Numbered from the stretch's first letter, positions 52,223 to 61,690 are shown. The stretch is 64,000 nt of DNA from Thermovibrio guaymasensis (GCF_003633715.1 NZ_RBIE01000001.1:62001-126000); one strand, 5' to 3'. The notes: generated from the letters alone by a model not told the origin. Numbers and translations: made by a program.

Positions 52223-53251
52223 TTATCCCCTATTTTTAAAGACAAGTTGTGCAAGTTTTTTCTGCTCTTCCCTTACAAAGTCATGGATAAATTTCTGCTG
52301 CTCTGGTTTTATATCTTCGTACTTAACTCCATAACAGGTTGAAGTCCTTCTCTTATAGATATTTACTACAGTTGCTTTTAGTTTAAGTTCTCTACCTTTA
52401 AGGTTAAACTTTAGTGTAATTTCAGTATAGGGATTAAGCTCTTGAGGGAAGTTTTGGTGTGGAATGCAGACTTTAGCTCCGCCAGCTGAAATATCAATGA
52501 TTTCTCCTTTAATCCACTCTACTTTGTCCTCCTCCTTGTTGTAGATACCAACGTCTGCCGGGATTTCAACCTCTACCCTTGCGTATTCTCTCCTTTGATA
52601 CCTTGTAAGCTCAAAAGTATGGGGAACTTGAATTATCATTCTTCCATTTTCGAAGAAAACTTTTTCAACAACTGATTCAAACTTGTAAATACCGTCCCCT
52701 TTCCTTATAAAGGAAATAGTTACTTTAGAACCTTCTAAATTTGGAGGCTGTTTTTTATCAATCACTGCCCAGTACATATACTTTTCGTCTTTATCAAAGA
52801 GTGCAATTTCATAGCTACCTTTATTTGGAGTGTAGAGTTTTGCAGGTTGGAATAACTCTATATCCTTTGTACTAACAAGAGGAACAAAGGGAGGAAGGTA
52901 GTCAAAGCCCAGTTTCATTCTCATATCTTGAATTAGACTCTCGTCAGCTTGGGGATTTTCCTTTAGAAAAAGGTCGACAACTTTCTCAAAGGGAGATTTG
53001 AACTCTAAAGTTAAGAAAGGATCTCTTCCAAGTTTTAAAGAGTACTCCCACAGTATTTGAGCTTCCTCTTCTGTTAAACCTCTTTCAAGGGCTTCTTTAA
53101 AGAATGACTTTTTAATGTTGACTTTCTTGAGGTATTCCCTTAGAAGCCCTACTAGAATGAGAAAGAGTATAAAGACCGTTAGAATTAGTATAAATAAAAA
53201 TATTGTACTACTATCTGCACGTGGAATTCTTAAAAAACTTAAGTCTCTCAT
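52223..53251 (-). CDS. Membrane-anchored PilZ-domain protein (c-di-GMP receptor)
   Basis: A 342-aa protein with an N-terminal transmembrane helix (about 16-38). A mostly helical region follows (to about 95). A YcgR-N-like beta domain comes next, and a C-terminal PilZ domain has RYQRREYARV (the RxxxR c-di-GMP contact) and IDISAGGAKVCIP (the D/NxSxxG contact). Soluble YcgR proteins brake the motor by binding FliG or MotA; a membrane anchor is less usual. It is the first of three minus-strand genes with fliJ and a motE-like gene, so a flagellar role is likely. Confidence 0.85.
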   Translation of the reverse strand: MRDLSFLRIPRADSSTIFLFILILTVFILFLILVGLLREYLKKVNIKKSFFKEALERGLTEEEAQILWEYSLKLGRDPFLTLEFKSPFEKVVDLFLKENPQADESLIQDMRMKLGFDYLPPFVPLVSTKDIELFQPAKLYTPNKGSYEIALFDKDEKYMYWAVIDKKQPPNLEGSKVTISFIRKGDGIYKFESVVEKVFFENGRMIIQVPHTFELTRYQRREYARVEVEIPADVGIYNKEEDKVEWIKGEIIDISAGGAKVCIPHQNFPQELNPYTEITLKFNLKGRELKLKATVVNIYKRRTSTCYGVKYEDIKPEQQKFIHDFVREEQKKLAQLVFKNRG

Positions 53252-53284
53252 AGTCTTAGCCCTTTTAATTTAAGCTAAATTCTA

Positions 53285-54244
53285 TCAAAGTTCTCTTTTC
53301 TTTAGAAGGTTTAAAGCTTCTTCTACTGCAGCTTTAAAGCTTCCTTCGTCTGCAATACCTTTGCCGGCTATATCGTAGGCAGTTCCGTGATCTACCGATG
53401 TCCTTATTATCGGAAGGCCTAAAGTTGTGTTAACACTCTTACTAAATCCGAGGAGTTTAATTGGGATTAGACCTTGATCGTGGTACATTGATAGAACGAC
53501 CTCAAACTCTCCCCTTAAAGCCCTCACAAATAGAGTGTCTGAAGGGTAAGGACCAAAGGCCGGAATGCCTTCTTTCCTTGCCTTTTCTACTGCAGGTGTT
53601 ATCTCTTCTATCTCTTCTCTTCCAAACAGGCCACCTTCTCCAGCGTGGGGGTTTAGACCACATACTCCTATTTTCCTTGGGCGGAGCTCCTTCCAGATTA
53701 ACCTTAGTTTTTTAAGTACTTCTTCCCTTTTTACTTTATCTGGAATCTTTCTCAAAGGAAGGTGAGTTGTTAGGAGAACCGTTCTTAGCTTTTGATTGGA
53801 GAGCATCATAGCAAAATCCTTTATTTTAAAAGCGTCTGCTAAGTATTCGGTGTGTCCGGGAAATTTAAAACCGGCTCTTCTGATTACTTCCTTATTTATG
53901 GGAAAGGTAACTATTCCGTCAATTTTTCCCTTCTTTGCATCACTCACTGCCCTTTCAATGAACTTAAACTGGGCAGTTCCACACTGGAGGTTCGGTTTTC
54001 CTGGCTTTATTCCTTTTACCGGATACACGTCAATTAGGTAAACTCCACGTTCGTTTGGTGGTTCCTTAACCAGCTCTAGTGAATAGGATATTGAGAGGAG
54101 CTCAGAGTAGAAATCTAAAACGTCTTTTGAGCCGTAAATAGTGAAAGTCCCTTTAAGGGAGTGCAGGAAGTTGAGGGATTTAAGGAGAATTTCGGGTCCT
54201 ATTCCTGCAGGGTCTCCAAGTGTAATTCCTATTTTTGGTTGAAT
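53285..54244 (-). CDS. pdxA: 4-hydroxythreonine-4-phosphate dehydrogenase, apparent ATT start
   Basis: NAD-dependent enzyme of the DXP-dependent vitamin B6 pathway (319 aa). The N-terminal [16 protein letters not shown] and the metal-binding histidines in FPGHTEYLAD, GLNPHAGEGG and SMYHDQGLIPIK are all present. The frame has an upstream TGA and then no ATG, GTG or TTG before this conserved start; the first GTG is only at 54028, deep inside the protein. The codon in the right place is ATT at 54242-54244, six bases after a perfect GAGGAGGT. I therefore call ATT as start. A sequence error turning ATG into ATT is the alternative. Confidence 0.9.
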   Translation of the reverse strand: MQPKIGITLGDPAGIGPEILLKSLNFLHSLKGTFTIYGSKDVLDFYSELLSISYSLELVKEPPNERGVYLIDVYPVKGIKPGKPNLQCGTAQFKFIERAVSDAKKGKIDGIVTFPINKEVIRRAGFKFPGHTEYLADAFKIKDFAMMLSNQKLRTVLLTTHLPLRKIPDKVKREEVLKKLRLIWKELRPRKIGVCGLNPHAGEGGLFGREEIEEITPAVEKARKEGIPAFGPYPSDTLFVRALRGEFEVVLSMYHDQGLIPIKLLGFSKSVNTTLGLPIIRTSVDHGTAYDIAGKGIADEGSFKAAVEEALNLLKKREL

Positions 54245-54513
54245 TTCTCAACCTCCTCAAGGGCGTTTTCTGCCCTCTTTAGGAACTCAGAAGCTATTTT
54301 CTCGCTCAGGTTCTTCAGTTCGTTGCCTAACTGTCTCAACTTATACTTAAGCTCAACGTTCTCCTGTTCAAGTTCTTCAACCCTCTGTTGAAGGTCGTTT
54401 ACTTTGTTTTCATAGTCCCTTACAAGTTCCTCAACAAATACAGTGAACTGTTTATTAATCTGGTTAAGCTTCTCCCTTATTCCTTCTGGAACCTGAAACT
54501 CCTTGTTATCCAT
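54229..54513 (-). CDS. Hypothetical coiled-coil protein upstream of pdxA
   Basis: A 94-aa soluble protein, almost all predicted coiled coil from about residue 20 ([21 protein letters not shown] and onward). I do not recognise a family. The ATG at 54513 lies five bases after GGAGGG; a start six codons upstream would fall inside ribBA without a ribosome-binding site. Its last codons contain the pdxA Shine-Dalgarno and overlap the pdxA start by 16 bases, so the two are translationally coupled. Confidence 0.72.
   Translation of the reverse strand: MDNKEFQVPEGIREKLNQINKQFTVFVEELVRDYENKVNDLQQRVEELEQENVELKYKLRQLGNELKNLSEKIASEFLKRAENALEEVEKFNQK
54251..54258 (-). promoter_or_regulatory. Strong Shine-Dalgarno that decides the pdxA ATT start
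   Basis: GAGGAGGT on the minus strand, complementary to the 16S rRNA tail, is followed by six bases (TGAGAA) and then ATT at 54242-54244. No canonical start codon lies at 4-12 bases in the pdxA frame. Confidence 0.7.
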
Positions 54514-55741
54514 TTTTTCCCTCCAGTTCAATTAGGTGTCCCATCTTTTCCTTCTTGGTTTTAAGGTATCCGATGTTATACTGACAAACACCTGTTATGA
54601 TAGGTACTCTCTCTACTATTTCAAGGCCGTAACCTTCAAGGCCAATTAACTTCCTTGGGTTATTCGTCATTAACCTCATCTTCTTAACGCCAAGGTCTCT
54701 CAGAATTTGGGCTCCTATTCCAAAATCCCTCATGTCAGGAGGAAATCCAAGTTTTTCGTTAGCTTCAACTGTATCAAAACCGTGGTCCTGAAGGTGGTAG
54801 GCCTTTATTTTGTTCACAAGACCTATTCCCCTACCTTCCTGTCTTAAGTAGACGATTACCCCTTTACCCTCTTTTGAAATCATCTCCATAGCTCTGTGGA
54901 GTTGGCTCCTGCAGTCGCACTTCAATGAACCAAAGACGTCTCCTGTTAAGCATTCAGAGTGGACTCTCACGAGAACAGGTTCGTTTTCATCTATATCTCC
55001 CATTACTAAAGCTACGTGTTCTTTTCCATCTACTAGTGAGGTATAGGCGTAGATCTTCCACTGGCCGTAAACCGTTGGGAGGTTTGCCTCGGCCTCTCTC
55101 CTTATCAGGCTTTCACTCTTCATCCTGTATTCAATCAGGTCGGCTATGCTTATTATTTTGAGGCCGTGTTCCCTTGCGTAGTCAATCAGTTTTGGAAGCC
55201 TCATCATGCTTCCATCTTCATCCATAATCTCACAGATTACACCGGCCGGGTAGAGGCCGGCCAACCTTGCTAAATCAACTGCAGCTTCTGTATGGCCTGA
55301 GCGTTTGAGAACTCCTCCTTTCCTTGCCCTTAAGGGGAAAACGTGCCCTGGCTTTACAAAGTCTTCAGGTTTTGCATCTGGACTTACTGCCCGCTTAATC
55401 GTTATAGCCCTATCGTAGGCGGAGATTCCCGTTGTAGTTCCAAACTTTGGATGAGCGTCAACGGAAACACAGAACCCGGTTTCTTTAGGATCTGAAGGCT
55501 TTGGGGTCATAGGCTCAAAGCCTAGTTCTTCACACCTTTCTTCAGGGAGGGCAAGGCAGATTAATCCCCTTCCGTACTTTGCCATAAAGTTTATAGCTTC
55601 AGGAGTAACCTTTTCAGCGGCAATAACGAGGTCCCCTTCATTTTCCCTGTTTGGGTCATCAACAACGATGACCATTTTCCCCTGCTTTATGTCCTCTATG
55701 GCCTCTTCAACTCTATCTAAGGGAAACTTTCCCTTTACCAA
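54506..55741 (-). CDS. ribBA: Bifunctional DHBP synthase / GTP cyclohydrolase II
   Basis: Fusion of the two enzymes that start riboflavin synthesis (411 aa). The RibB half (about 1-205) has [16 protein letters not shown] and [16 protein letters not shown]. The RibA half has the zinc cysteines in [27 protein letters not shown] and NNPRKL. The start is TTG 55741, directly at the clpP stop. No other rib gene is in the window. Confidence 0.95.
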   Translation of the reverse strand: MVKGKFPLDRVEEAIEDIKQGKMVIVVDDPNRENEGDLVIAAEKVTPEAINFMAKYGRGLICLALPEERCEELGFEPMTPKPSDPKETGFCVSVDAHPKFGTTTGISAYDRAITIKRAVSPDAKPEDFVKPGHVFPLRARKGGVLKRSGHTEAAVDLARLAGLYPAGVICEIMDEDGSMMRLPKLIDYAREHGLKIISIADLIEYRMKSESLIRREAEANLPTVYGQWKIYAYTSLVDGKEHVALVMGDIDENEPVLVRVHSECLTGDVFGSLKCDCRSQLHRAMEMISKEGKGVIVYLRQEGRGIGLVNKIKAYHLQDHGFDTVEANEKLGFPPDMRDFGIGAQILRDLGVKKMRLMTNNPRKLIGLEGYGLEIVERVPIITGVCQYNIGYLKTKKEKMGHLIELEGKNG

Positions 55742-56344
55742 TTAACCGCCCCTCTTAGTTAGAACTTTATCTATAAGGCCGTACTCTTTTGCCTCTTCTG
55801 CGCTCATAAAGTAGTCCCTTTCTGTGTCCTGTTCAATCTTTTCGATTGGCTTTCCTGTATGTTTGGCAAGTATTTCGTTTAGCATTCTCTTTAACCTTAG
55901 GATTTCCTTTGCGTGAATTTCTATATCCGTTGCCTGTCCCTGGAATCCTCCAAGTGGCTGATGAATCATTATCCTTGCGTGGGGTAGTGCAAAGCGTTTA
56001 CCAGGGGCTCCAGCAGCCAAGAGAACTGCCCCCATACTTGCAGCTTGTCCCATACAGATAGTCACAACGTCAGGCTTTATGTACTGCATGGTGTCGTAGA
56101 TTGCAAGTCCAGCAGTAACTACTCCTCCTGGGCTGTTTATGTAAAGGTAAATGTCCTTTTCAGGGTCTTCGGCCTCTAAAAAGAGAAGCTGGGCAACTAT
56201 GAGGTTTGCAACGTGGTCGTCTATGGGGGTTCCAAGCATTATTATCCTGTCTTTTAAGAGCCTTGAGTAGATATCGTATGCCCTTTCGCCTCTACCTGTT
56301 TGCTCAATCACTATAGGAACGAACTGGTTGAGGATCTCTTCCAT
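55742..56344 (-). CDS. clpP: ATP-dependent Clp protease proteolytic subunit
   Basis: Serine protease core (200 aa) of the Clp system. Catalytic triad: Ser in [12 protein letters not shown], His in [15 protein letters not shown] and Asp in [16 protein letters not shown]-terminal [21 protein letters not shown] is typical. The ATG follows AAGGAGG. The clpX partner gene is not adjacent. Confidence 0.96.
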   Translation of the reverse strand: MEEILNQFVPIVIEQTGRGERAYDIYSRLLKDRIIMLGTPIDDHVANLIVAQLLFLEAEDPEKDIYLYINSPGGVVTAGLAIYDTMQYIKPDVVTICMGQAASMGAVLLAAGAPGKRFALPHARIMIHQPLGGFQGQATDIEIHAKEILRLKRMLNEILAKHTGKPIEKIEQDTERDYFMSAEEAKEYGLIDKVLTKRGG

Positions 56345-56392
56345 AAATTCCTCCTTGTCTGTTTTCTACTGGTAAAGATAGATGGAAAAGTA

Positions 56393-58543
56393 TTAATGAA
56401 CAACTCTCTTAATTTTTTTCCTGTGAACTCTCTTTGCAGATATTACACCTTTGACTCCCCTTACTGCTTTGAGGACCTGGTTGAACTCTTCCCTACTCTT
56501 TACTTGGAGGATGAAGTCAAGTACCGTTTTCTCGTTTGCCTTTCTAACCTTTATGTCAGCTATATTTATGTTGTGCTTTGAGATTACGGCGGATATTTCT
56601 GCTAGCATTCCGGGTTTATCAATAACCGATACCCTCAACTTTGCAGGGTACAGCTTCTCTGATGGGACGAAATTTACCTTAAGTATCTTCCCTGGAGAAC
56701 TCTCCATAACCTGCCTTGCAACAAGGCAGTCTTTAGTGTGGATTACTATTCCCTTACCAGAGTTAACAACTCCAACAACCTCATCTCCTGGAAGTGGATG
56801 GCAACATTTTCCAAGGCTTACTGCCATGTTCTCTATTCCATCAACCTCTATTGCAACTTCACTCTTAATAGAGCTCTGCCTCCTCTTCTTCCTCTTCTCA
56901 ACCGGAAGGCCTAGAAGCTTCCTAGCTGCAACGTCCGGTTCAACTTTCCCAAAGCCTACGTCAACTAAAAGTGAGTGAAGGTTTGAGTAGCCTAAAGGTT
57001 TTAGTTTCTCCTGTATCTCCTCTTCGTCTAGTGTGTTTAAGCTCTTTCCTGATAGCTTCCTAATGGCTTTGTCAACCAAGCTCTCTCCAAGTTTCCTTGC
57101 CCTTTCGTTTTCCTCTTTCCTGATAAAGGAACGGATTGCGTGGCGGGCTTTAGAAGTTTTAACGAAGTTGAGCCAATCTCTACTCGGTTTTTCCTCACTG
57201 CCGGTTATTATCTCAACTTTATCTCCGTTTTTAAGGGTATAGTTCAGTGGAACTAATTTGCCGTTAACTTTTGCAGCTCTACACTTGTGGCCGACAGAAG
57301 TATGGATTGCGTAGGCAAAGTCAACGGGAGTTGCTCCAACTGGAAGGGTTTTTATGTCCCCTTTCGGGGTGAATACGTATATGTTCTCACCGTAAAGGTC
57401 TGTTCTTACTGAGTTTATAAACTCTTTCGGATCCTTTTCCTCCTTAACCCATTCAAGAAGGTTTCTAAGCCAGATAAACCTCTCCTTTTCGCTCTCGCTG
57501 AGAGCTCCTCCCCCTTCCTTGTACTTCCAGTGGGCTGCGATTCCGAGTTCTGCAACTTGGTGCATCTCCCAAGTTCTTATCTGAAACTCTATGAACTGCC
57601 CTTTAGGACCTACAACTGTAGTGTGGAGGGACTGATACATGTTCGGCTTTGGAACAGCTATGTAGTCCTTTATCCTTCCAGGAACGGGAGTCCAGATGTG
57701 GTGGATTAAACCCATAACCTGATAGCAGTTACCTACCGTATCAGTTATTACCCTGATTCCTGCCACATCGTAGACTTCTTCAAAGGGTATTCCCTTTGTT
57801 ACCATCTTCCGGTAAATACCGTAGATGTGCTTTATCCTCCACTGTATCTGTCCTTCTATTCCGTTCTTTTCCAGTTCCTCCCTTACTCGCTCTATTACCC
57901 CTTCAAGGTAGGGAAGTAGCTTCTTTTTCTTCTCTTTGACCTTTCTCTCTATTTCATAATAGGCATCGGGGTCTAGGTACTTGAGGGATAGGTCTTCAAG
58001 TTCGTTCTTTATCCTGTACATTCCCAGCCTGTTTGCAAGGGGAGCGTAGATTGTGAGCGTCTCTTTAGAATTCCTCAGCTGGCTCTCCCTCTTCATGTGT
58101 TGGAGCGTTCTCATATTGTGGAGCCTGTCTGCAAGTTTAACTATTAAAACCCTTATATCTTCAGCCAGAGAGATAAGTAGGTTCCTAAAGCTTTCAGCCT
58201 CCTTTTCCTCCTTACTCTGAAAGGAGTATCCTTCAAGCTTTGTTACTCCTTTTACTATAAACAGGACCTCTCTTCCAAACTCCCTTTCAATTTCCTCCTC
58301 CGTTGTATCCGTATCCTCAAGGGTGTCGTGAAGGAGACCTGCAACTATCGTTGGAACGTCCATCTTCAGTTCTGCTAAGATGTAAGCAACTTCTGCAGGG
58401 TGGGAAAAGAAAGGTTCTCCCGATTTCCTAAATTGGCCTTCGTGTTTTTTCTTTGCAAACTCGTAGGCCTTCTCAATAAGCTCTCCGTTAAAGTTGGGAC
58501 GGTATTCCTTTACTTTATCTATAATTTCCTTACAGCTTCTCAT
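56393..58543 (-). CDS. RelA/SpoT family (p)ppGpp synthetase/hydrolase
   Basis: Long Rel protein (716 aa) of the stringent response. Domains in order: HD hydrolase with FFSHPAEVAYIL and LLHDTLEDTD (about 45-75); nucleotidyltransferase with KHIYGIYRKM, GIRVITDTVGNCYQ and YQSLHTTV; TGS with YVFTPKGDIKTLPVGATPVDFAYAIHT (about 388-414); and a C-terminal ACT domain, VIDKPGMLAEISAVISKHNIN. Intact HD residues suggest both activities, as in Rel/SpoT. It lies divergently from murI with a 65-base shared upstream region. Confidence 0.93.
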   Translation of the reverse strand: MRSCKEIIDKVKEYRPNFNGELIEKAYEFAKKKHEGQFRKSGEPFFSHPAEVAYILAELKMDVPTIVAGLLHDTLEDTDTTEEEIEREFGREVLFIVKGVTKLEGYSFQSKEEKEAESFRNLLISLAEDIRVLIVKLADRLHNMRTLQHMKRESQLRNSKETLTIYAPLANRLGMYRIKNELEDLSLKYLDPDAYYEIERKVKEKKKKLLPYLEGVIERVREELEKNGIEGQIQWRIKHIYGIYRKMVTKGIPFEEVYDVAGIRVITDTVGNCYQVMGLIHHIWTPVPGRIKDYIAVPKPNMYQSLHTTVVGPKGQFIEFQIRTWEMHQVAELGIAAHWKYKEGGGALSESEKERFIWLRNLLEWVKEEKDPKEFINSVRTDLYGENIYVFTPKGDIKTLPVGATPVDFAYAIHTSVGHKCRAAKVNGKLVPLNYTLKNGDKVEIITGSEEKPSRDWLNFVKTSKARHAIRSFIRKEENERARKLGESLVDKAIRKLSGKSLNTLDEEEIQEKLKPLGYSNLHSLLVDVGFGKVEPDVAARKLLGLPVEKRKKRRQSSIKSEVAIEVDGIENMAVSLGKCCHPLPGDEVVGVVNSGKGIVIHTKDCLVARQVMESSPGKILKVNFVPSEKLYPAKLRVSVIDKPGMLAEISAVISKHNINIADIKVRKANEKTVLDFILQVKSREEFNQVLKAVRGVKGVISAKRVHRKKIKRVVH

Positions 58544-58608
58544 AACTTTAACCCGATTAAATTTTTGTCTAACTTACTTAAATTAGTCCAGTACCTTCTG
58601 GAGAAGCA

Positions 58609-59397
58609 ATGGCAGATAGAGCGATAGGGATTTTTGATTCCGGGGTTGGGGGGTTGACTGTTCTAAAGGCCATAAAAGACTTACTTCCCAGCGAGAACTT
58701 AATTTACTTTGGAGATACAGCTAGAGTTCCCTACGGGACTAAATCCCCCAGAACGATAATAAAGTACAGCATTCAAAATGCGAAACTCCTTGAGTCCTAC
58801 AGTATAAAGATGTTGGTTGTTGCCTGTAATACTTCTAGTGCCCACGCTCTTGATATCCTTAAAGAGGAGTTTCCCTTTCCGGTAGTTGGGGTTGTCAAAC
58901 CTGGAGCCAAGCTTGCAGTTTTTAGTTCTAAGGAAGGGAGAATAGGAGTAATTGGAACAGAGGCAACTATAAAGAGCCACGCCTACAGGAAGGAAATTGT
59001 CTCTTTAAATCCTTTTTGTGAAGTCTACGAAAAGTCCTGTCCTCTTTTGGTTCCCCTTATTGAAGAGGGTTGGCTTGACGATCCTGTGACGAGGGAAGTT
59101 GTTAAGAGGTACCTAGACGAACTTGTTGTTAAGGGAATAGACACGCTGGTCCTTGGATGTACCCACTATCCTCTTATAAAGGGTGTTATAGGGGAGCTCT
59201 ATCCTGAGCTTAACCTTATTGATTCTGCCGTTGCAGTCGCTAAGGAGGTTGAGAGGAGTTTACCTGCTAAGAGGGAAGAAGGTATAGGTTCTGTGAAGAT
59301 CCTCGTTAGTGACAGGACGGAGCGTTTTGAGAGAATAGCAAGGCTAATAATGGGAAGCGAAGTTGAAATTGAGGAGGTAAGTATTGATAAGGAGTGA
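58609..59397 (+). CDS. murI: Glutamate racemase
   Basis: Supplies D-glutamate for peptidoglycan (262 aa). N-terminal [17 protein letters not shown], the two catalytic cysteines in [11 protein letters not shown] and [10 protein letters not shown], and [13 protein letters not shown] are all visible. The ATG follows TGGAGAAGC. Its last codons carry the strong ribosome-binding site of rph. Confidence 0.96.
   Translation: MADRAIGIFDSGVGGLTVLKAIKDLLPSENLIYFGDTARVPYGTKSPRTIIKYSIQNAKLLESYSIKMLVVACNTSSAHALDILKEEFPFPVVGVVKPGAKLAVFSSKEGRIGVIGTEATIKSHAYRKEIVSLNPFCEVYEKSCPLLVPLIEEGWLDDPVTREVVKRYLDELVVKGIDTLVLGCTHYPLIKGVIGELYPELNLIDSAVAVAKEVERSLPAKREEGIGSVKILVSDRTERFERIARLIMGSEVEIEEVSIDKE
59371..59386 (+). 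promoter_or_regulatory. Shine-Dalgarno supporting the rph TTG start
   Basis: GAGGAGGT (59371-59378) is followed by five bases and TTG at 59384-59386. It is inside murI and indicates coupled translation. Confidence 0.6.
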
Positions 59398-60094
59398 TGG
59401 AAGGAGGCCTGACCAGTTAAGGCCCGTAAATATTGTCCTTGACTACATAAAGTACGCAGAGGGTTCCTGTCTTATAGAGTTTGGAGATACGAAAGTAATC
59501 TGTACTGCGTCAGTTGAGGAGAAGGTTCCTCCCTTTTTAAGGGGGACGGGGCAGGGCTGGATAACGGCTGAATACTCAATGCTTCCGAGGGCTACAGTCC
59601 AGAGAACCGTCAGGGAGGCGGCAAAGGGGAAGTTGACGGGTAGAACCCAGGAGATACAGAGGTTGATCGGCCGTTCTTTGAGGAGCGCTGTTGACCTTTC
59701 GCGCCTTGGTGAAATTACCCTTTGGATAGACTGTGACGTCATTCAGGCCGACGGAGGGACGAGGACTGCTTCAGTAACCGGCGCTTTCGTTGCCCTTTAT
59801 AGAGCTCTCCAGAGAATTGATAAGCTGGAAGCTGTTAATTTGTTCGTTGCTGCCGTTAGCGTTGGAATAGTTGATGGAGTTCTCCTTTTAGATTTAAACT
59901 ACGAGGAGGACTCAAAGGCTGAAGTTGATATGAACGTTGTTATGAACGAAAGGGGAGAGTTTGCCGAAATCCAAGGAACCGGCGAGGGTAGGACTTTTAC
60001 TAGAAGTGAGCTTGATAACCTCCTTGAGCTCGCCTCAAAGGGAATAGGGAAGCTTATACAGAAGCAGAAGGAAGTTTTGGAGGTTGGAAGTTGA
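59384..60094 (+). CDS. rph: Ribonuclease PH
   Basis: Phosphorolytic 3'-5' exonuclease trimming tRNA ends (236 aa). Motifs [46 protein letters not shown] and [15 protein letters not shown] are diagnostic. It starts at TTG 59384 within murI and overlaps rdgB by four bases; the rph-rdgB pair is widespread. Confidence 0.96.
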   Translation: MIRSDGRRPDQLRPVNIVLDYIKYAEGSCLIEFGDTKVICTASVEEKVPPFLRGTGQGWITAEYSMLPRATVQRTVREAAKGKLTGRTQEIQRLIGRSLRSAVDLSRLGEITLWIDCDVIQADGGTRTASVTGAFVALYRALQRIDKLEAVNLFVAAVSVGIVDGVLLLDLNYEEDSKAEVDMNVVMNERGEFAEIQGTGEGRTFTRSELDNLLELASKGIGKLIQKQKEVLEVGS

Positions 60095-60684
60095 GGATAG
60101 TTTTTGCTACTACCAACTTGGGAAAGGTTAGAGAAGTTCAGGAGGCCTTAAAGGAGTTTGGAATAGAGGTTGTTCCCTTAGAGAAGGGAAAGGTTCCTCC
60201 TCCGGACGAGAAAGGAAACACTTTCTGTGAAAATGCTTATCAGAAGGCCGATTACTATGCTAGAGTCCTAAAGCAGCCGGTTTTGGCAGAGGACTCAGGT
60301 CTTGAAGTTGATGCCCTTGGAGGGAAACCTGGGGTTTACTCCTCAAGGTTTGCAGGGGAAGAGGCTACCGATGAAGAGAATAACAGGAAGTTGATAGAGG
60401 AGTTAAAGAAGCTCGGACTTAACTCCTCCCCTGCCAGGTATGTCTCTTTTCTATTTCTAGCCTTTCCTGAAGGTATGGGGCTCTGGAGTAGGGGAAAGGT
60501 TGAGGGTAAGGTGATAACTGAACTGAGGGGAAAGGGAGGCTTTGGCTATGACCCTCTTTTCGTTCCAGAGGGTTATGAAAAGACTATGGCGGAGCTCCCC
60601 CTAGAGGAGAAGAATAGAATCTCCCACAGGGGAGAGGCCGTTAGGAAGCTTGTAAAGTTAATTAGAGAGGTGAAATCTTGGTAG
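60091..60684 (+). CDS. rdgB: dITP/XTP pyrophosphatase (RdgB/HAM1)
   Basis: Removes non-canonical purine triphosphates (197 aa). Motifs: [38 protein letters not shown], the GFGYDPLF box and the [10 protein letters not shown] end. The start is TTG 60091 behind GGAGGT. It overlaps yggT by seven bases. Confidence 0.95.
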   Translation: MRIVFATTNLGKVREVQEALKEFGIEVVPLEKGKVPPPDEKGNTFCENAYQKADYYARVLKQPVLAEDSGLEVDALGGKPGVYSSRFAGEEATDEENNRKLIEELKKLGLNSSPARYVSFLFLAFPEGMGLWSRGKVEGKVITELRGKGGFGYDPLFVPEGYEKTMAELPLEEKNRISHRGEAVRKLVKLIREVKSW

Positions 60685-60929
60685 AGGTTGTTAAGAATTT
60701 CCTTCACTATCTGATTGAAGGACTGGTCTGGTTCATTATTCTTGGCTCTCTTTTAACTTTCATACCTCCTCATAAGAGGAACAGCCTCATTAACTCGGTT
60801 ATAGAGCTCCTTGATTACCTACTCTCTCCTATTAGGAAGGTAGTTCCTCCGGTAAGTGGAATAGACTTTAGTCCTTTGGTTGCTATAATCTTCTTACAGT
60901 TGATAGATAGTTTAATTAGAGGGCTTTAA
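60678..60929 (+). CDS. YggT family membrane protein
   Basis: An 83-aa protein with two hydrophobic segments (about 10-30 and 62-80) and the family motif LSPIRKVVPPVSGIDFSPLV between them. YggT proteins are linked to osmotic shock or division; the role is unclear. The start is TTG 60678 behind GAGAGGTG. It sits directly before divIVA, a common arrangement. Confidence 0.87.
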   Translation: MVEVVKNFLHYLIEGLVWFIILGSLLTFIPPHKRNSLINSVIELLDYLLSPIRKVVPPVSGIDFSPLVAIIFLQLIDSLIRGL

Positions 60930-60930
60930 T

Positions 60931-61470
60931 ATGGAAGAACAAACAGGGAAGGAAAAGAAAAGGGTCTTTACTCCGTCAGAAATAAGGAATAAGGAGTTCA
61001 GTAAAAAGCTCTTTGGTTACGATCCAGACGAAGTTGATAGCTTCCTTGTAGAGATTGCAAACGCCTATCAGGAGCTCCTTAAAGAGATAGAAAAGTTGAA
61101 AGTCAGTACGCCTGAGTATAAAACGAAGGAGCTTGTAGAGAGGGCTAAGAAAGAGATTGAGAAGATAGTTGAGGAGAAGAGGAAGGAGAAGGAGTTCCTT
61201 GAAAAGGAAAAGAGGACCCTTGAGCTTGAGATTGAGAAGTTAAGGTTTACACAGAAGACTATGTACGATAGGCTTAAAATAGCCATAATAGATATGACCA
61301 AAATCTTAGAGGAGCTTAAAAGGGATGCTTCAGGTCAGAAGGAGGAAGGAAGGGATAGAGATAGAGGTGAAGTTGCAGCCCAAGGCTTCCAGGAACAGAG
61401 TAGAGAAGGTGGAAGCGGGGAGGCTGAAGGTAAAGGTGACGGTTCCTCCGGAAGGGGGGAAGGCAAATAA
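60931..61470 (+). CDS. DivIVA-domain cell-pole/division protein
   Basis: A coiled-coil protein (179 aa). The N-terminal DivIVA lipid-binding domain is clear: FTPSEIRNKEFSKKLFGYDPDEVDSFL at about residues 13-39, followed by a Lys/Glu coiled coil to about 132. The last 47 residues are a Gly/Arg/Glu-rich low-complexity tail read in a different frame through the first 146 bases of the DUF167 gene. It follows yggT, the classic neighbour. Confidence 0.87.
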   Translation: MEEQTGKEKKRVFTPSEIRNKEFSKKLFGYDPDEVDSFLVEIANAYQELLKEIEKLKVSTPEYKTKELVERAKKEIEKIVEEKRKEKEFLEKEKRTLELEIEKLRFTQKTMYDRLKIAIIDMTKILEELKRDASGQKEEGRDRDRGEVAAQGFQEQSREGGSGEAEGKGDGSSGRGEGK

Positions 61471-61630
61471 AGCCTTGATAGAGCTCCTTTCAAAAGAGTT
61501 GAAAGTTCCTAAAAGTTCAATCTCAATAGTTTCAGGTCAGACCAGTAGGGTAAAGAGAGTTTTAATTGAAGATATTGATTTTGCGTATTTGCAAAAGAAG
61601 TTAGGGGTAGAAGTAGAAGAAATCTCTTGA
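61325..61630 (+). CDS. DUF167 (YggU) family protein
   Basis: A 101-aa protein with the YggU fold: EGIEIEVKLQPKASRNRVE, LKVKVTVPPEGGKANKALIELLSKEL and VSGQTSRVKRVLIE. Function unknown. Its start is inside the divIVA 3' end (146-base overlap); the true homologous domain begins within ten residues of this ATG, so a later start is not supported. Confidence 0.88.
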   Translation: MLQVRRRKEGIEIEVKLQPKASRNRVEKVEAGRLKVKVTVPPEGGKANKALIELLSKELKVPKSSISIVSGQTSRVKRVLIEDIDFAYLQKKLGVEVEEIS

Positions 61631-61655
61631 CAATGAAGGACTTTAATTGTATTTT
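61627..61655 (+). promoter_or_regulatory. Sigma-70-type promoter for the HU gene
   Basis: A perfect TTGACA (61627-61632) overlaps the DUF167 stop and is followed after 17 bases by TATTTT (61650-61655). It is the best promoter match in the window. The HU ATG is 53 bases beyond the -10. Confidence 0.55.
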
Positions 61656-61690
61656 CAAGTTAAAGTCTTGAAACACTTGACTTAAACTAA
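61655..61690 (+). repeat. Overlapping inverted repeats in the HU leader
   Basis: CAAGT...ACTTG and AAGTC...GACTT arms interleave between the -10 and the Shine-Dalgarno. They could form an operator or an mRNA hairpin; autoregulation by HU is known in other bacteria but is not shown here. Confidence 0.35.

Noticed and set aside
51915-52334. 139-aa plus-strand Ser/Phe-rich open frame opposite fliJ
   Set aside because: It is the complement of Lys/Glu coiled-coil codons, which always yields Ser/Phe/Leu strings.
53285-54028. pdxA as a truncated gene starting at GTG 54028
   Set aside because: The conserved N-terminal 72 residues are intact in frame upstream, so the gene is complete with an unusual start.
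54229-54260. Frameshift fusing the coiled-coil gene to pdxA
   Set aside because: The coiled-coil protein ends in an ordinary TAG and pdxA has its own Shine-Dalgarno; a fusion is not needed to explain the frames.
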